DNA from: Mallotus nudiflorus
Taxonomy: Eukaryota; Streptophyta; Magnoliopsida; Malpighiales; Euphorbiaceae
Length of the DNA stretch: 64,000 nucleotides
Assembly (NCBI GenBank): GCA_947683625.1
Contig: CANTUR010001425.1
Location: forward strand, 62,001-126,000
Direction of reading: 5' to 3'
Made by a program: the position numbers and the translations under genes. Positions 22,358 to 35,431 of the stretch are shown here, piece after piece (positions within the stretch are counted from its first letter, which is position 1; each line of letters opens with the position of its first letter). Under the pieces are notes generated by a model. That model saw nothing but the letters and a program-made list of their open reading frames with translations, was not told the origin of the DNA and did not search any database.

Positions 22358-25300
22358 CCATGGATTTGATAGAGTGGGCTTGGGCAATTGGGCTTCAAAT
22401 GGATGTTTGTGGCGGCATCGGTAGACCCACGGGGCCCATAATATATCAGATCGAAGCTGACTCAGAGGGCTACAGTGCGGGCTCTAAAGCCCATCTATAG
22501 CGATTTGTCTTTGGGCCCAAAATCCCATGTTTAGGCCCATGGATTTGATAGAGTGGGCTTGGGCACTTGGGCTTCAAATGGATGTTCGTGGCGGCATCGG
22601 TTGACCCACGGGGCCCATAATATATCAGATCGAAGCTGACTCAGAGGGCTACAGTGCGGGCTCTAAAGCCCATCTATAGCGATTTGTCTTTGGGCCCAAA
22701 AACCCATGTTTAGGCCCATGGATTTGATAGAGTGGGCTTGGCCACTTGGGTTTCAAATGGACGTTCGTGGTGGCATCGGTTGACCCACGGGCCTCATAAT
22801 ATATCAAATATAAGCTGACTCAGACGGCTATAGTGCGGGCTATAAAGCCCATCTATAACGATTTGTCTTTGGGCCTAAAAACCCATGTGTAGGCCCATGG
22901 ATTTGATAGAGTGGGCTTGCGCACTTGGGCTTCAAATGGACGTTCGTGGCGGCATCGGTTGACCCACGGGGCCCATAATATATCAAATCGAAGCTGACTC
23001 AGAGGGCTATAACGGGCCGCTACAAACTGCGTCTGTAGCGGGCCTTCGTGGCAGCATCGGTTGACCCACGGGGCCCATAATATATCAGATCGAAGCTGAC
23101 TCAGAGGGCGACAGTGCGGGCTCTAAAGCCCATCTATAGCGATTTGTCTTTGGGCCCAAAAACACATGTTTAGGCCCATGGATTTGATAGAGTGGGCTTG
23201 GGCACTTGGGCTTCAAATGGACGTTCGTGGTGGCAACGGTTGACCTACGGGGCCCATAATATATCAAATATAAGCTGACTCAGACGGCTATAGTGCGGGC
23301 TATAAAGTCCATCTATAACGATTTGTCTTTGGGCCTAAAAACCCATGTGTAGGCCCATGGATTTGATAGAGTGGGCTTGCGCACTTGGGCTTCAAATGGA
23401 CGTTCGTGGCGGCATCGGTTGACCCACGGGGCCCATAATATATCAAATCGAAGCTGACTCAGAGGGCTATAACGGGCCGCTACAAACTGTGTCTGTAGCG
23501 GGCCGTCCTCGGGCCCAAATTGCTTTGTTTTGGGGCCCGAAAACCACTATGTCGGCCCATGGATTTGATTGTGGGCTTGCGCACTTGGGCTTCAAATGGA
23601 CGTTCGTGGCGGCATCGGTTGAACCATGGGGCCCATAATATATCAGATCGAAGCTGACTCAGAGGGTTACAGTGCGGGCTCTAAAGCCCATCTATAGCGA
23701 TTTGTCTTTGGGCCCAAAATCCCATGTTTAGGCCCATGGATTTGATAGAGTGAGCTTGGGCAATTGGACTTCAAATGGATGTTCGTGGCGGCATCGGTTG
23801 ACCCACGGGGCCCATAATATATCAGATCGAAGCTGACTCAGAGGGCTACAGTGCGGGCTCTAAAGCCCATCTATATCGATTTGTCTTTGGGCCCAAAAAC
23901 CCATGTTTAGGCCCATGGATTTGATAGAGTGGGCTTGGCCACTTGGGTTTCAAATGGACGTTCGTGGTGGCATCGGTTGACCCACGGGGCCCATAATATA
24001 TCAAATATAAGCTGACTCAGACGGCTATAGTGCGGGCTATAAAGCCCATCTATAACGATTTGTCTTTGGGCCTAAAAATCCTTGTGTAGGCCCATGGATT
24101 TGATAGAGTGGGCTTGCGAACTTGGGCTTCAAATGGACGTTCGTGGCGGCATCGGTTGACCCACGGGGCCCATAATATATCAAATCAAAGCTGACTCAGA
24201 GGGCTATAACGGGCCACTACAAACTGTGTCTGTAGCGGGCCGTCCTCGGGCCCAAATTCCTTTGTTTTGGGGCCCGAAAACCACTATGTCGGCCCATGGA
24301 TTTGATTGTGGGCTTGCGCACTTGGGCTTCAAATGGACGTTCGTGGCGGCATCGGTTGACCCACGGGGCCCATAATATATCAGATCAAAGCTGACTCAGA
24401 GGGCTACAGTGCGGGCTCTAAAGCCCATCCATAGCGATTTGTCTTTGGGCCCAAAAACCCATGTGTAGGCCCATGGATTTGATAGAGTGGGCTTGGGCAC
24501 TTGGGCTTGAAATGGACGTTCGTGGTGGCAACGGTTGACCCACGGGGCCCATAATATATCAAATATAAGCTGACTCAGACGGCTATAGTACGGGCTATAA
24601 AGTCCATCTATAACGATTTGTCTTTGGGCCTAAAAACCCATGTGTAGGCCCATGGATTTGATAGAGTGGGCTTGCGCACTTGGGCTTCAAATGGACGTTC
24701 GTGGCGGCATCGGTTGACCCACGGGGCCCATAATATATCAAATCGAAGCTGACTCAGAGGGCTATAACGGGCCGCTACAAACTGCTTCTGTAGCGGGCCG
24801 TCCTCGGGCCCAAACTCCTTTGTTTTGGGGCCCGAAAGCCACTATGTCGGCCCATGGATTTGATTGTGGGCTTGCGCACTTGGGCTTCAAATGGACGTTC
24901 GTGGCGGCATCGGTTGACCCACGAGGCCCATAATATATCAGATCGAAGCTGACTCAGAGGGCTACAGTGTGGGCTCTAAAGCCCATCTATAGCGATTTGT
25001 CTTTGGGCCCAAAATCCCATGTTTAGGCCCATGGATTTGATAGAGTGGGCTTGGGCACTTGGGCTTCAAATGGATATTCGTGGCGGCATCGGTTGACCCA
25101 CGGGGCCCATAATTTATCAAATCGAAGCTGACTCAGAGGGCTACAGTGCGGGCTCTAAAGCCCATCTAGAACGATTTGTGTTTGGGCCCAAAAACCCATG
25201 TTTAGGCCCATGGATTTGATAGAGTGGGCTTGGGCACTTGGGCTTCAAATGGACGTTCGTGGTGGCATCGGTTGACCCACGGGGCCCATAATATATCAAA

Positions 25301-25765
25301 TATAAGCTGAGTCAGATGGCTATAGTGCGGGCTATAAAGCCCATCTATAACGATTTGTCATTGGGCCTAAAAACCCATGTGTAGGCCCATGGATTTGATA
25401 GAGTGGGCTTGCGCACTGGGGCTTCAAATGGACGTTCGTGGCGCCTTCGGTTGACCCACGGGGCCCATAATATATCAAATCGAAGCTGACTCAGAGGGCT
25501 ATAACAGGCCGCTATAAACTATGTCTGTAGCGGGCCGTCCTCGGGCCCAAATTCCTTTGTTTTGGGGCCCGAAAACCACTATTTCGGCCCATGGATTTGA
25601 TTGTGGGCTTGCGCACTTGGGCTTCAAATGGACGTTCGTGGCGGCATCAGTTGAACCACGGGGCCCATAATATATCAGATCGAAGCTGACTCAGAGGGCT
25701 ACAGTGCGGGCTCTAAAGCCCATCTATAGCGATTTGTCTTTGGGCCCAAAATCCCATGTTTAGGC
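22358..25765 (+). repeat. 3408-bp 18-mer HOR, first copy
   Basis: Starts: beta 22358, beta 22537, gamma 22716, delta/beta composite 22895, gamma 23176, delta 23355, alpha 23557, beta 23734, gamma 23913, delta 24092, alpha/beta 24294, gamma 24471, delta 24650, alpha 24852, beta 25029, gamma 25208, delta 25387, alpha 25589. The lengths sum to 3408. Markers shared with the next copy: GAGTGAGCTTGGGC (beta), AAAATCCTTGTGTAGG (end of gamma), AATTTATCAAATCG (beta), GCACTGGGGCTTC (delta) and CATCAGTTGAACC (alpha). The composite is a non-homologous join. Confidence 0.9.
22895..23175 (+). repeat. 281-bp delta/beta composite monomer
   Basis: Delta runs normally for 150 bp to GTAGCGGGCC (end 23044), then jumps to TTCGTGGCAGCATCGG, an internal position of a beta-type monomer, which continues to its end. 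The two parents are not at equivalent monomer positions and I see no clear microhomology at the junction. This differs from the in-register hybrids elsewhere and suggests end joining or template switching. The junction recurs at 26452/26453 only because the 3408-bp unit was duplicated. Confidence 0.9.
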
Positions 25766-28700
25766 CCATGGATTTGATAGAGTGGGCTTGGGCACTTGGG
25801 CTTCAAATGGATGTTCGTGGCGGCATCGGTAGACCCACGGGGCCCATAATATATCAGATCGAAGCTGACTCAGAGGGCTACAGTGCGGGCTCTAAAGCCC
25901 ATCTATAGCGATTTGTCTTTGGGCCCAAAATCCCATGTTTAGGCCCATGGATTTGATAGAGTGGGCTTGGGCACTTGGGCTTCAAATGGATGTTCGTGGC
26001 GGCATCGGTTGACCCACGGGGCCCATAATATATCAGATCGAAGCTGACTCAGAGGGCTACAGTGCGGGCTCTAAAGCCCATCTATAGCGATTTGTCTTTG
26101 GGCCCAAAAACCCATGTTTAGGCCCATGGATTTGATAGAGTGGGCTTGGCCACTTGGGTTTCAAATGGACGTTCGTGGTGGCATCGGTTGACCCACGGGC
26201 CTCATAATATATCAAATATAAGCTGACTCAGACGGCTATAGTGCGGGCTATAAAGCCCATCTATAACGATTTGTCTTTGGGCCTAAAAACCCATGTGTAG
26301 GCCCATGGATTTGATAGAGTGGGCTTGCGCACTTGGGCTTCAAATGGACGTTCGTGGCGGCATCGGTTGACCCACGGGGCCCATAATATATCAAATCGAA
26401 GCTGACTCAGAGGGCTATAACGGGCCGCTACAAACTGCGTCTGTAGCGGGCCTTCGTGGCAGCATCGGTTGACCCACGGGGCCCATAATATATCAGATCG
26501 AAGCTGACTCAGAGGGCGACAGTGCGGGCTCTAAAGCCCATCTATAGCGATTTGTCTTTGGGCCCAAAAACACATGTTTAGGCCCATGGATTTGATAGAG
26601 TGGGCTTGGGCACTTGGGCTTCAAATGGACGTTCGTGGTGGCAACGGTTGACCTACGGGGCCCATAATATATCAAATATAAGCTGACTCAGACGGCTATA
26701 GTGCGGGCTATAAAGTCCATCTATAACGATTTGTCTTTGGGCCTAAAAACCCATGTGTAGGCCCATGGATTTGATAGAGTGGGCTTGCGCACTTGGGCTT
26801 CAAATGGACGTTCGTGGCGGCATCGGTTGACCCACGGGGCCCATAATATATCAAATCGAAGCTGACTCAGAGGGCTATAACGGGCCGCTACAAACTGTGT
26901 CTGTAGCGGGCCGTCCTCGGGCCCAAATTGCTTTGTTTTGGGGCCCGAAAACCACTATGTCGGCCCATGGATTTGATTGTGGGCTTGCGCACTTGGGCTT
27001 CAAATGGACGTTCGTGGCGGCATCGGTTGAACCACGGGGCCCATAATATATCAGATCGAAGCTGACTCAGAGGGTTACAGTGCGGGCTCTAAAGCCCATC
27101 TATAGCGATTTGTCTTTGGGCCCAAAATCCCATGTTTAGGCCCATGGATTTGATAGAGTGAGCTTGGGCAATTGGACTTCAAATGGATGTTCGTGGCGGC
27201 ATCGGTTGACCCACGGGGCCCATAATATATCAGATCGAAGCTGACTCAGAGGGCTACAGTGCGGGCTCTAAAGCCCATCTATATCGATTTGTCTTTGGGC
27301 CCAAAAACCCATGTTTAGGCCCATGGATTTGATAGAGTGGGCTTGGCCCACTTGGGTTTCAAATGGACGTTCGTGGTGGCATCGGTTGACCCACGGGGCC
27401 CATAATATATCAAATATAAGCTGACTCAGACGGCTATAGTGCGGGCTATAAAGCCCATCTATAACGATTTGTCTTTGGGCCTAAAAATCCTTGTGTAGGC
27501 CCATGGATTTGATAGAGTGGGCTTGCGAACTTGGGCTTCAAATGGACGTTCGTGGCGGCATCGGTTGACCCACGGGGCCCATAATATATCAAATCAAAGC
27601 TGACTCAGAGGGCTATAACGGGCCACTACAAACTGTGTCTGTAGCGGGCCGTCCTCGGGCCCAAATTCCTTTGTTTTGGGGCCCGAAAACCACTATGTCG
27701 GCCCATGGATTTGATTGTGGGCTTGCGCACTTGGGCTTCAAATGGACGTTCGTGGCGGCATCGGTTGACCCACGGGGCCCATAATATATCAGATCAAAGC
27801 TGACTCAGAGGGCTACAGTGCGGGCTCTAAAGCCCATCCATAGCGATTTGTCTTTGGGCCCAAAAACCCATGTGTAGGCCCATGGATTTGATAGAGTGGG
27901 CTTGGGCACTTGGGCTTGAAATGGACGTTCGTGGTGGCAACGGTTGACCCACGGGGCCCATAATATATCAAATATAAGCTGACTCAGACGGCTATAGTAC
28001 GGGCTATAAAGTCCATCTATAACGATTTGTCTTTGGGCCTAAAAACCCATGTGTAGGCCCATGGATTTGATAGAGTGGGCTTGCGCACTTGGGCTTCAAA
28101 TGGACGTTCGTGGCGGCATCGGTTGACCCACGGGGCCCATAATATATCAAATCGAAGCTGACTCAGAGGGCTATAACGGGCCGCTACAAACTGCTTCTGT
28201 AGCGGGCCGTCCTCGGGCCCAAACTCCTTTGTTTTGGGGCCCGAAAGCCACTATGTCGGCCCATGGATTTGATTGTGGGCTTGCGCACTTGGGCTTCAAA
28301 TGGACGTTCGTGGCGGCATCGGTTGACCCACGAGGCCCATAATATATCAGATCGAAGCTGACTCAGAGGGCTACAGTGTGGGCTCTAAAGCCCATCTATA
28401 GCGATTTGTCTTTGGGCCCAAAATCCCATGTTTAGGCCCATGGATTTGATAGAGTGGGCTTGGGCACTTGGGCTTCAAATGGATATTCGTGGCGGCATCG
28501 GTTGACCCACGGGGCCCATAATTTATCAAATCGAAGCTGACTCAGAGGGCTACAGTGCGGGCTCTAAAGCCCATCTAGAACGATTTGTGTTTGGGCCCAA
28601 AAACCCATGTTTAGGCCCATGGATTTGATAGAGTGGGCTTGGGCACTTGGGCTTCAAATGGACGTTCGTGGTGGCATCGGTTGACCCACGGGGCCCATAA

Positions 28701-29174
28701 TATATCAAATATAAGCTGACTCAGATGGCTATAGTGCGGGCTATAAAGCCCATCTATAACGATTTGTCATTGGGCCTAAAAACCCATGTGTAGGCCCATG
28801 GATTTGATAGAGTGGGCTTGCGCACTGGGGCTTCAAATGGACATTCGTGGCGCCTTCGGTTGACCCACGGGGCCCATAATATATCAAATCGAAGCTGACT
28901 CAGAGGGCTATAACAGGCCGCTATAAACTATGTCTGTAGCGGGCCGTCCTCGGGCCCAAATTCCTTTGTTTTGGGGCCCGAAAACCACTATTTCGGCCCA
29001 TGGATTTGATTGTGGGCTTGCGCACTTGGGCTTCAAATGGACGTTCGTGGCGGCATCAGTTGAACCACGGGGCCCATAATATATCAGATCGAAGCTGACT
29101 CAGAGGGCTACAGTGCGGGCTCTAAAGCCCATCTATAGCGATTTGTCTTTGGGCCCAAAATCCCATGTTTAGGC
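25766..29174 (+). repeat. 3408-bp 18-mer HOR, second copy
   Basis: Starts: beta 25766, beta 25945, gamma 26124, composite 26303, gamma 26584, delta 26763, alpha 26965, beta 27142, gamma 27321 (180 bp, extra C in GGCCCACTTGG), delta 27501, alpha/beta 27703, gamma 27880, delta 28059, alpha 28261, beta 28438, gamma 28617, delta 28796, alpha 28998. The string equals the preceding copy monomer for monomer, offset 3408 then 3409. The first beta (25766, GGGCACTTGGG) differs from 22358 (GGGCAATTGGG), which puts the exchange point near the first beta pair. The part from 27501 reappears at 55425 and 61121. Confidence 0.9.
26303..26583 (+). repeat. 281-bp delta/beta composite, duplicated copy
   Basis: Same junction as at 23044/23045 (GCGGGCC then TTCGTGG), 3408 bp downstream, with the same private bases GGGCGACAG and AAAACACATG. 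It shows that the out-of-register join preceded the duplication of the 18-mer. Confidence 0.9.
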
Positions 29175-31944
29175 CCATGGATTTGATAGAGTGGGCTTGG
29201 GCAATTGGGCTTCAAATGGATGTTCGTGGCGGCATCGGTTGACCCACGGGGCCCATAATATATCAGATCGAAGCTGACTCAGAGGGCTACAGTGCGGGCT
29301 CTAAAGCCCATCTATAGCGATTTGTCTTTGGGCCCAAAAACCCATGTTTAGGCCCATGGATTTGATAGAGTGGGCTTGGGCACTTGGGCTTCAAATGGAC
29401 GTTCGTGGTGGCAACGGTTGACCCACGGGGCCCATAATATATCAAATATAAGCTGACTCAGACGGCTATAGTGCGGCCTATAAAGTCCATCTATAACGAT
29501 TTGTCTTTGGGCCTAAAAACCCATGTGTAGGCCCATGGATTTGATAGAGTGGGCTTGCGCACTTGGGCTTCAAATGGACGTTCGTGGCGGCATCGGTTGA
29601 CCCACGGGGCCCATAATATATCAAATCGAAGCTGACTCAGAGGGCTATAACGGGTCGCCACAAACTGGGTCTGTAGCGGGCCGTCCTCGGGCCCAAATTC
29701 CTTTGTTTTGGGGCCCGAAAACCACTATGTCGGCCCATGGATTTGATTGTGGGCTTGCGCACTTGGGCTTCAAATGGACGTTCGTGGCGGCATCGGTTGA
29801 CCCACGGGGCCCATAATATATCAGATCGAAGCTGACTCAGAGGGCTACAGTGCGGGCTCTAAAGCTTATCTATAGCGATTTGTCTTTGGGCCCAAAATCC
29901 CATGTTTAGGCCCATGGATTTGATAGAGTGGGCTTGGGCAATTGGGCTTCAAATGGATGTTCGTGGCGGCATCGGTTGACCCACGAGGCCCATAATATAT
30001 CAGATCGAAGCTGACTCAGAGGGCTACTGTGCGGGCTCTAAAGCCCATCTAGAGCTATTTGTCTTTGGGCCCAAAAACCCATGTTTAGGCCCATGGATTT
30101 GATATAGTGGGCTTGGGCACTTGGGCTTCAAATGGACGTTCGAGGTGGCATCGGTTGATCCACGGGGCCCATAATATATCAAATATAAGCTGACTCAGAC
30201 AGCTATAGTGCGGGCTATAAAGCCCATCTATAACGATTTATCTTTGGGCCTAAAAACCCATGTGTAGGCCCATGGATTTGATAGAGTGGGCTTGCGCACT
30301 TGGGCTTCAAATGGACGTTCGTGGCGGCATCGGTTGACCCACGGGGCCCATAATATATCAAATCGAAGCTGACTCAGAGAGCTATAACGGGCCGCTACAA
30401 ACTGTGTCTGTAGCGGGCCGTCCTCGGGCCCAAATTCCTTTGTTTTGGGGCCCGAAAACCACTATTTCGGCCCATGGATTTGATTGTGGGCTTGCGCACT
30501 TGGGCTTCAAATGGACGTTCGTGGCGGCATCGGTTGAACCACGGGGCCCATTATATATCAGATTGAAGCTGACTCAGAGGGCTACAGTGCGGGCTCTAAA
30601 GCCCATCTATAGCGATTTGTCTTTGGGCCCAAAATCCCATGTTTAGGCCCATGGATTTGATAGAGTGGGCTTGGGCAATTGGGCTTCAGATGGATGTTCG
30701 TGGCGGCATCGGTTGACCCACGGGGCCCATAATATATCAGATCGAAGCTGACTCAGAGGGCTACAGTGCGGGCTCTAAAGCCCATCTATAGCGATTTGTC
30801 TTTGGGCCCAAAAACCCATGTTTAGGCCCATGGATTTGATAGAGTGGGCTTGGCCACTTGGGTTTCAAATGGACGTTCGTGGTGGCATCGGTTGACCCAC
30901 GGGGCCCATAATATATCAAATATAAGCTGACTCAGACGGCTATAGTGCGGGCTATAAAGCCCATCTATAACGATTTGTCTTTGGGCCTAAAAACCCATGT
31001 GTAGGCCCATGGATTTGATAGAGTGGGCTTGCGCACTTGGGCTTCAAATGGACGTTCGTGGCGGCATCGGTTGACCCACGGGGCCCATAATATATCAAAT
31101 CGAAGCTGACTCAGAGGGCTATAACGGGCCGCTACAAACTACATTTGTAGCGGGCTCGTCCTCGGGCCCAAATTCCTTTGTTTTGGGGCCCGAAACCCAC
31201 TATTTCGGCCCATGGATTTGATTGTATGCTTGCGCACTTGGGCTTCAAATGGACGTTCGTGGTGGCATCGGTTGACCCACGGGGCCCATAATATATCAGA
31301 TCGAAGCTGACTCAGAGGGCTACAGTGCGGGCTCTAAAGCCCATCTAGAGCGATTTGTCTTTGGGCCCAAAAACCCATGTTTAGGCCCATGGATTTGATA
31401 GAGTGGGCTTGGGCACTTGGGCTTCAAATGGACGTTCGTGGTGGCATCGGTTGACCCACGGGGCCCATAATATATCAAATATAAGCTGACTCAGATGGCT
31501 ATAGTGCGGGCTATAAAGCCCATCTATAACGATTTGTCTTTGGGCCTAAAAACCCATGTGTAGGCCCATGGATTTGATAGAGTGGGCTTGCGCACTTGGG
31601 CTTCAAATGGACGTTCGTGGCGGCATCGGTTGACCCACGGGGCCCATAATATATCAAATCGAAGCTGACTCAGTGAGCTATAACGGGCCGCTACAAACTG
31701 TGTCTGTAGCGGGCCGTCCTCGGGCCCAAATTCCTTTGTTTTGGGGCCCGAAAACCACTATTTCGGCCCATGTATTTGATTGTGGGCTTGCGCACTTGGG
31801 CTTCAAATGGACGTTCGTGGCGGCATCGGTTGAACCACGGGGCCCATAATATATCAGATCGAAGCTGACTCAGAGGGCTACAGTGCGGACTCTAAAGCCC
31901 ATCTATAGCGATTTGTCTTTGGGCCCAAAATCCCATGTTTAGGC
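29175..31944 (+). repeat. Mixed tetramer segment
   Basis: Starts: beta 29175, gamma 29354, delta 29533, alpha 29735, beta 29912, gamma 30091, delta 30270, alpha 30472, beta 30649, gamma 30828, delta 31007, alpha/beta 31210, gamma 31387, delta 31566, alpha 31768. The first six monomers carry markers found again at 57099-58193: GGGTCGC in delta, AAAGCTTATC in alpha, TCTAGAGCTATTTG in beta, and CGTTCGAGGTGGC with GGTTGATCC in gamma. Delta 31007 is 203 bp (GGGCTCGTCC, one extra base). Alpha 31768 begins CCATGTATTTG. Confidence 0.86.
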
Positions 31945-34900
31945 CCATGGATTTGATAGAGTGGGCTTGGGCACTTGGGCTTCAAATGGATGTTCGTGGC
32001 GGCATCGGTTGACCCACGGAGCCCATAATATATCAGATCGAAGCTGACTCAGAGGGCTACAGTGCGGGCTCTAAAGCCCATCTATAGCGATTTGTCTTTG
32101 GGCCCAAAAACCCATGTTTAGGCCCATGGATTTGATAGAGTGGGCTTGGGCACTTGGGCTTCAAATGGACGTTCGTGGTGGCAACGGTTGACCCACGGGG
32201 CCCATAATATATCAAATATAAGCTGACTCAGACGGCTATAGTGCGGGCTATAAAGTCCATCTATAACGATTTGTCTTTGGGCCTAAAAACCCATGTGTAG
32301 GCCCATGGATTTGATAGAGTGGGCTTGCGCACTTGGGTTTCAAATGGACGTTCGTGGCGGCATCGGTTGACCCACGGGGCCCATAATATATCAAATCGAA
32401 GCTGACTCAGAGGGCTATAACGGGCCGCTACAAACTGGGTCTGTAGCGGGCCGTCCTCGGGCAAAAATTCCTTTGTTTTGGGGCCCGAAAACCATTATGT
32501 CGGCCCAAGGATTTGATTGTGGGCTTGCAGACTTGGGCTTCAAATGGATGTTCGTGGCGGCATCGGTTGACCCACGGGGCCCATAATATATCAGATCGAA
32601 GCTGACTCAGAGGGCTACAGTGCGGGCTCTAAAGCCCATCTATAGCGATTTGTCTTTGGGCCCAAAATCCCATGTTTAGGCCCATGGATTTGATAGAGTG
32701 GGCTTGGGCAATTGGGCTTCAAATGGATGTTCGTGGCGGCATCGATTGACCCACAGGGCCCATAATATATCAGATCGAAGCTGACTCACAGGGCTACAGT
32801 GCGGGCTCTAAAGCCCATCTATAGCGATTTGTCTTTGGGCCCAAAAACCCATGTTTAGGCCCATGGATTTGATAGAGTGGGCTTGGCCACTTGGGTTTCA
32901 AATGGACGTTCGTGGTGGCATCGGTTGACCCACGGGGCCCATAATATATCAAATATAAGCTGACTCAGACGGCTATAGTGCGGGCTATAAAGCCCATCTA
33001 TAACGATTTGTCTTTGGGCCTAAAAACCCATGTGTAGGCCCATGGATTTGATAGAGTGGGCTTGCGCACTTGGGCTTCAAATGGACGTTCGTGGCGCCTT
33101 CGGTTGACCCACGGTGTCCATAATATATCAAATCAAAGCTGACTCAGAGGGCTATAACGGGCCGCTACAAACTGTGTCTGTAGCGGGCCGTCCTCGGGCC
33201 CAAATTCCTTTGTTTTGGGGCCCGAAAACCACTATTTCGACCCATGGATTTGATTGTGGGCTTGCGCACTTGGGCTTCAAATGGACGTTCGTGGCGGCAT
33301 CGGTTGAACCACGGGGCCCATAATATATCAGATCGAAGCTGACTCAGAGGGCTACAGTGCGGGCTCTAAAGCCCATCTATAGCGATTTGTCTTTGGGCCC
33401 AAAATCCCATGTTTAGGCCCATGGATTTGATAGAGTGGGCTTGGGCACTTGGGCTTCAAATGGATGTTCGTGGCGGCATCGGTTGACCCACGGAGCCCAT
33501 AATATATCAGATCGAAGCTGACTCAGAGGGCTACAGTGCGGGCTCTAAAGCCCATCTATAGCGATTTGTCTTTGGGCCCAAAAACCCATGTTTAGGCCCA
33601 TGGATTTGATAGAGTGGGCTTGGGCACTTGGGCTTCAAATGGACGTTCGTGGTGGCAACGGTTGACCCACGGGGCCCATAATATATCAAATATAAGCTGA
33701 CTCAGACGGCTATAGTGCGGGCTATAAAGTCCATCTATAACGATTTGTCTTTGGGCCTAAAAACCCATGTGTAGGCCCATGGATTTGATAGAGTGGGCTT
33801 GCGCACTTGGGTTTCAAATGGATGTTCGTGGCGGCATCGGTTGACCCACGGGGCCCATAATATATCAAATCGAAGCTGACTCAGAGGGCTATAACGGGCC
33901 GCTACAAACTGGGTCTGTAGCGGGCCGTCCTCGGGCAAAAATTCCTTTGTTTTGGGGCCCGAAAACCATTATGTCGGCCCAAGGATTTGATTGTGGGCTT
34001 GCAGACTTGGGCTTCAAATGGATGTTCGTGGCGGCATCGGTTGACCCACGGGGCCCATAATATATCAGATCGAAGCTGACTCAGAGGGCTACAGTGCGGG
34101 CTCTAAAGCCCATCTATAGCGATTTGTCTTTGGGCCCAAAATCCCATGTTTAGGCCCATGGATTTGATAGAGTGGGCTTGGGCAATTGGGCTTCAAATGG
34201 ATGTTCGTGGCGGCATCGATTGACCCACAGGGCCCATAATATATCAGATCGAAGCTGACTCACAGGGCTACAGTGTGGGCTCTAAAGCCCATCTATAGCG
34301 ATTTGTCTTTGGGCCCAAAAACCCATGTTTAGGCCCATGGATTTGATAGAGTGGGCTTGGCCACTTGGGTTTCAAATGGACGTTCGTGGTGGCATCGGTT
34401 GACCCACGGGGCCCATAATATATCAAATATAAGCTGACTCAGACGGCTATAGTGCGGGCTATAAAGCCCATCTATAACGATTTGTCTTTGGGCCTAAAAA
34501 ACCCATGTGTAGGCCCATGGATTTGATAGAGTGGGCTTGCGCACTTGGGCTTCAAATGGACGTTCGTGGCGGTATCGGTTGACCCACGGTGTCCATAATA
34601 TATCAAATCAAAGCTGACTCAGAGGGCTATAACGGGCCGCTACAAACTGTGTCTGTAGCGGGCCGTCCTCGGGCCCAAATTCCTTTGTTTTGGGGCCCGA
34701 AAACCACTATTTCGACCCATGGATTTGATTGTGGGCTTGCGCACTTGGGCTTCAAATGGACGTTCGTAGGCGGCATCGGTTGAACCACGGGGCCCATAAT
34801 ATATCAGATCGAAGCTGACTCAGAGGGCTACAGTGCGGGCTCTAAAGCCCATCTATAGCGATTTGTCTTTGGGCCCAAAATCCCATGTTTAGGCCCATGG

Positions 34901-35431
34901 ATTTGATAGAGTGGGCTTGGGCACTTGGGCTTCAAATGGATGTTCGTGGCGGCATCGGTTGACCCACGGGGCCCATAATATATCAGATCGAAGCTGACTT
35001 AGAGGGCTACAGTGCGGGCTCTAAAGCCCATCTAGAGCGATTTGTCTTTGGGCCCAAAAACCCATGTTTAGGCCCATGGATTTGATAGAGTGGGCTTGGG
35101 CACTTGGGCTTCAAATGCACGTTCGTGGTGGCATCGGTTGACCCACGGGGCCCATAATATATCAAATATAAGCTGACTCAGACGGCTATAGTGCGGCCTA
35201 TAAAGCCCATCTATAACGATTTGTCTTTGGGCCTAAAAACCCATGTGTAGGCCCAAGGATTTGATAGAGTGGGCTTGCGCACTTGGGCTTCAAATGGACG
35301 TTCGTGGCGGCATCGGTTGACCCACGGGGCCCATAATATATCAGATCGAAGCTGACATTGAGGGCTACAGTATGGGCTCTAAAGCCCATCTATAGCGATT
35401 TGTCTTTGGGCCCAAAATCCCATGTTTAGGC
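31945..35431 (+). repeat. 1474-bp octamer HOR run with hybrid end
   Basis: Starts: beta 31945, gamma 32124, delta 32303, alpha 32505, beta 32682, gamma 32861, delta 33040, alpha 33242, beta 33419, gamma 33598, delta 33777, alpha 33979, beta 34156, gamma 34335, delta 34515, alpha 34717, beta 34895, gamma 35074, delta/alpha 35253. Markers repeat every two tetramers: GGGCAAAAATTCC in delta 32303/33777, CCAAGGATTTG in alpha 32505/33979, GACTCACAGGG in beta 32682/34156 and CACGGTGTCC in delta 33040/34515. Single-base insertions lengthen gamma 34335 (180) and alpha 34717 (178). The closing delta/alpha hybrid carries GCTGACATTGAGGG, the marker of the following block. Confidence 0.87.
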
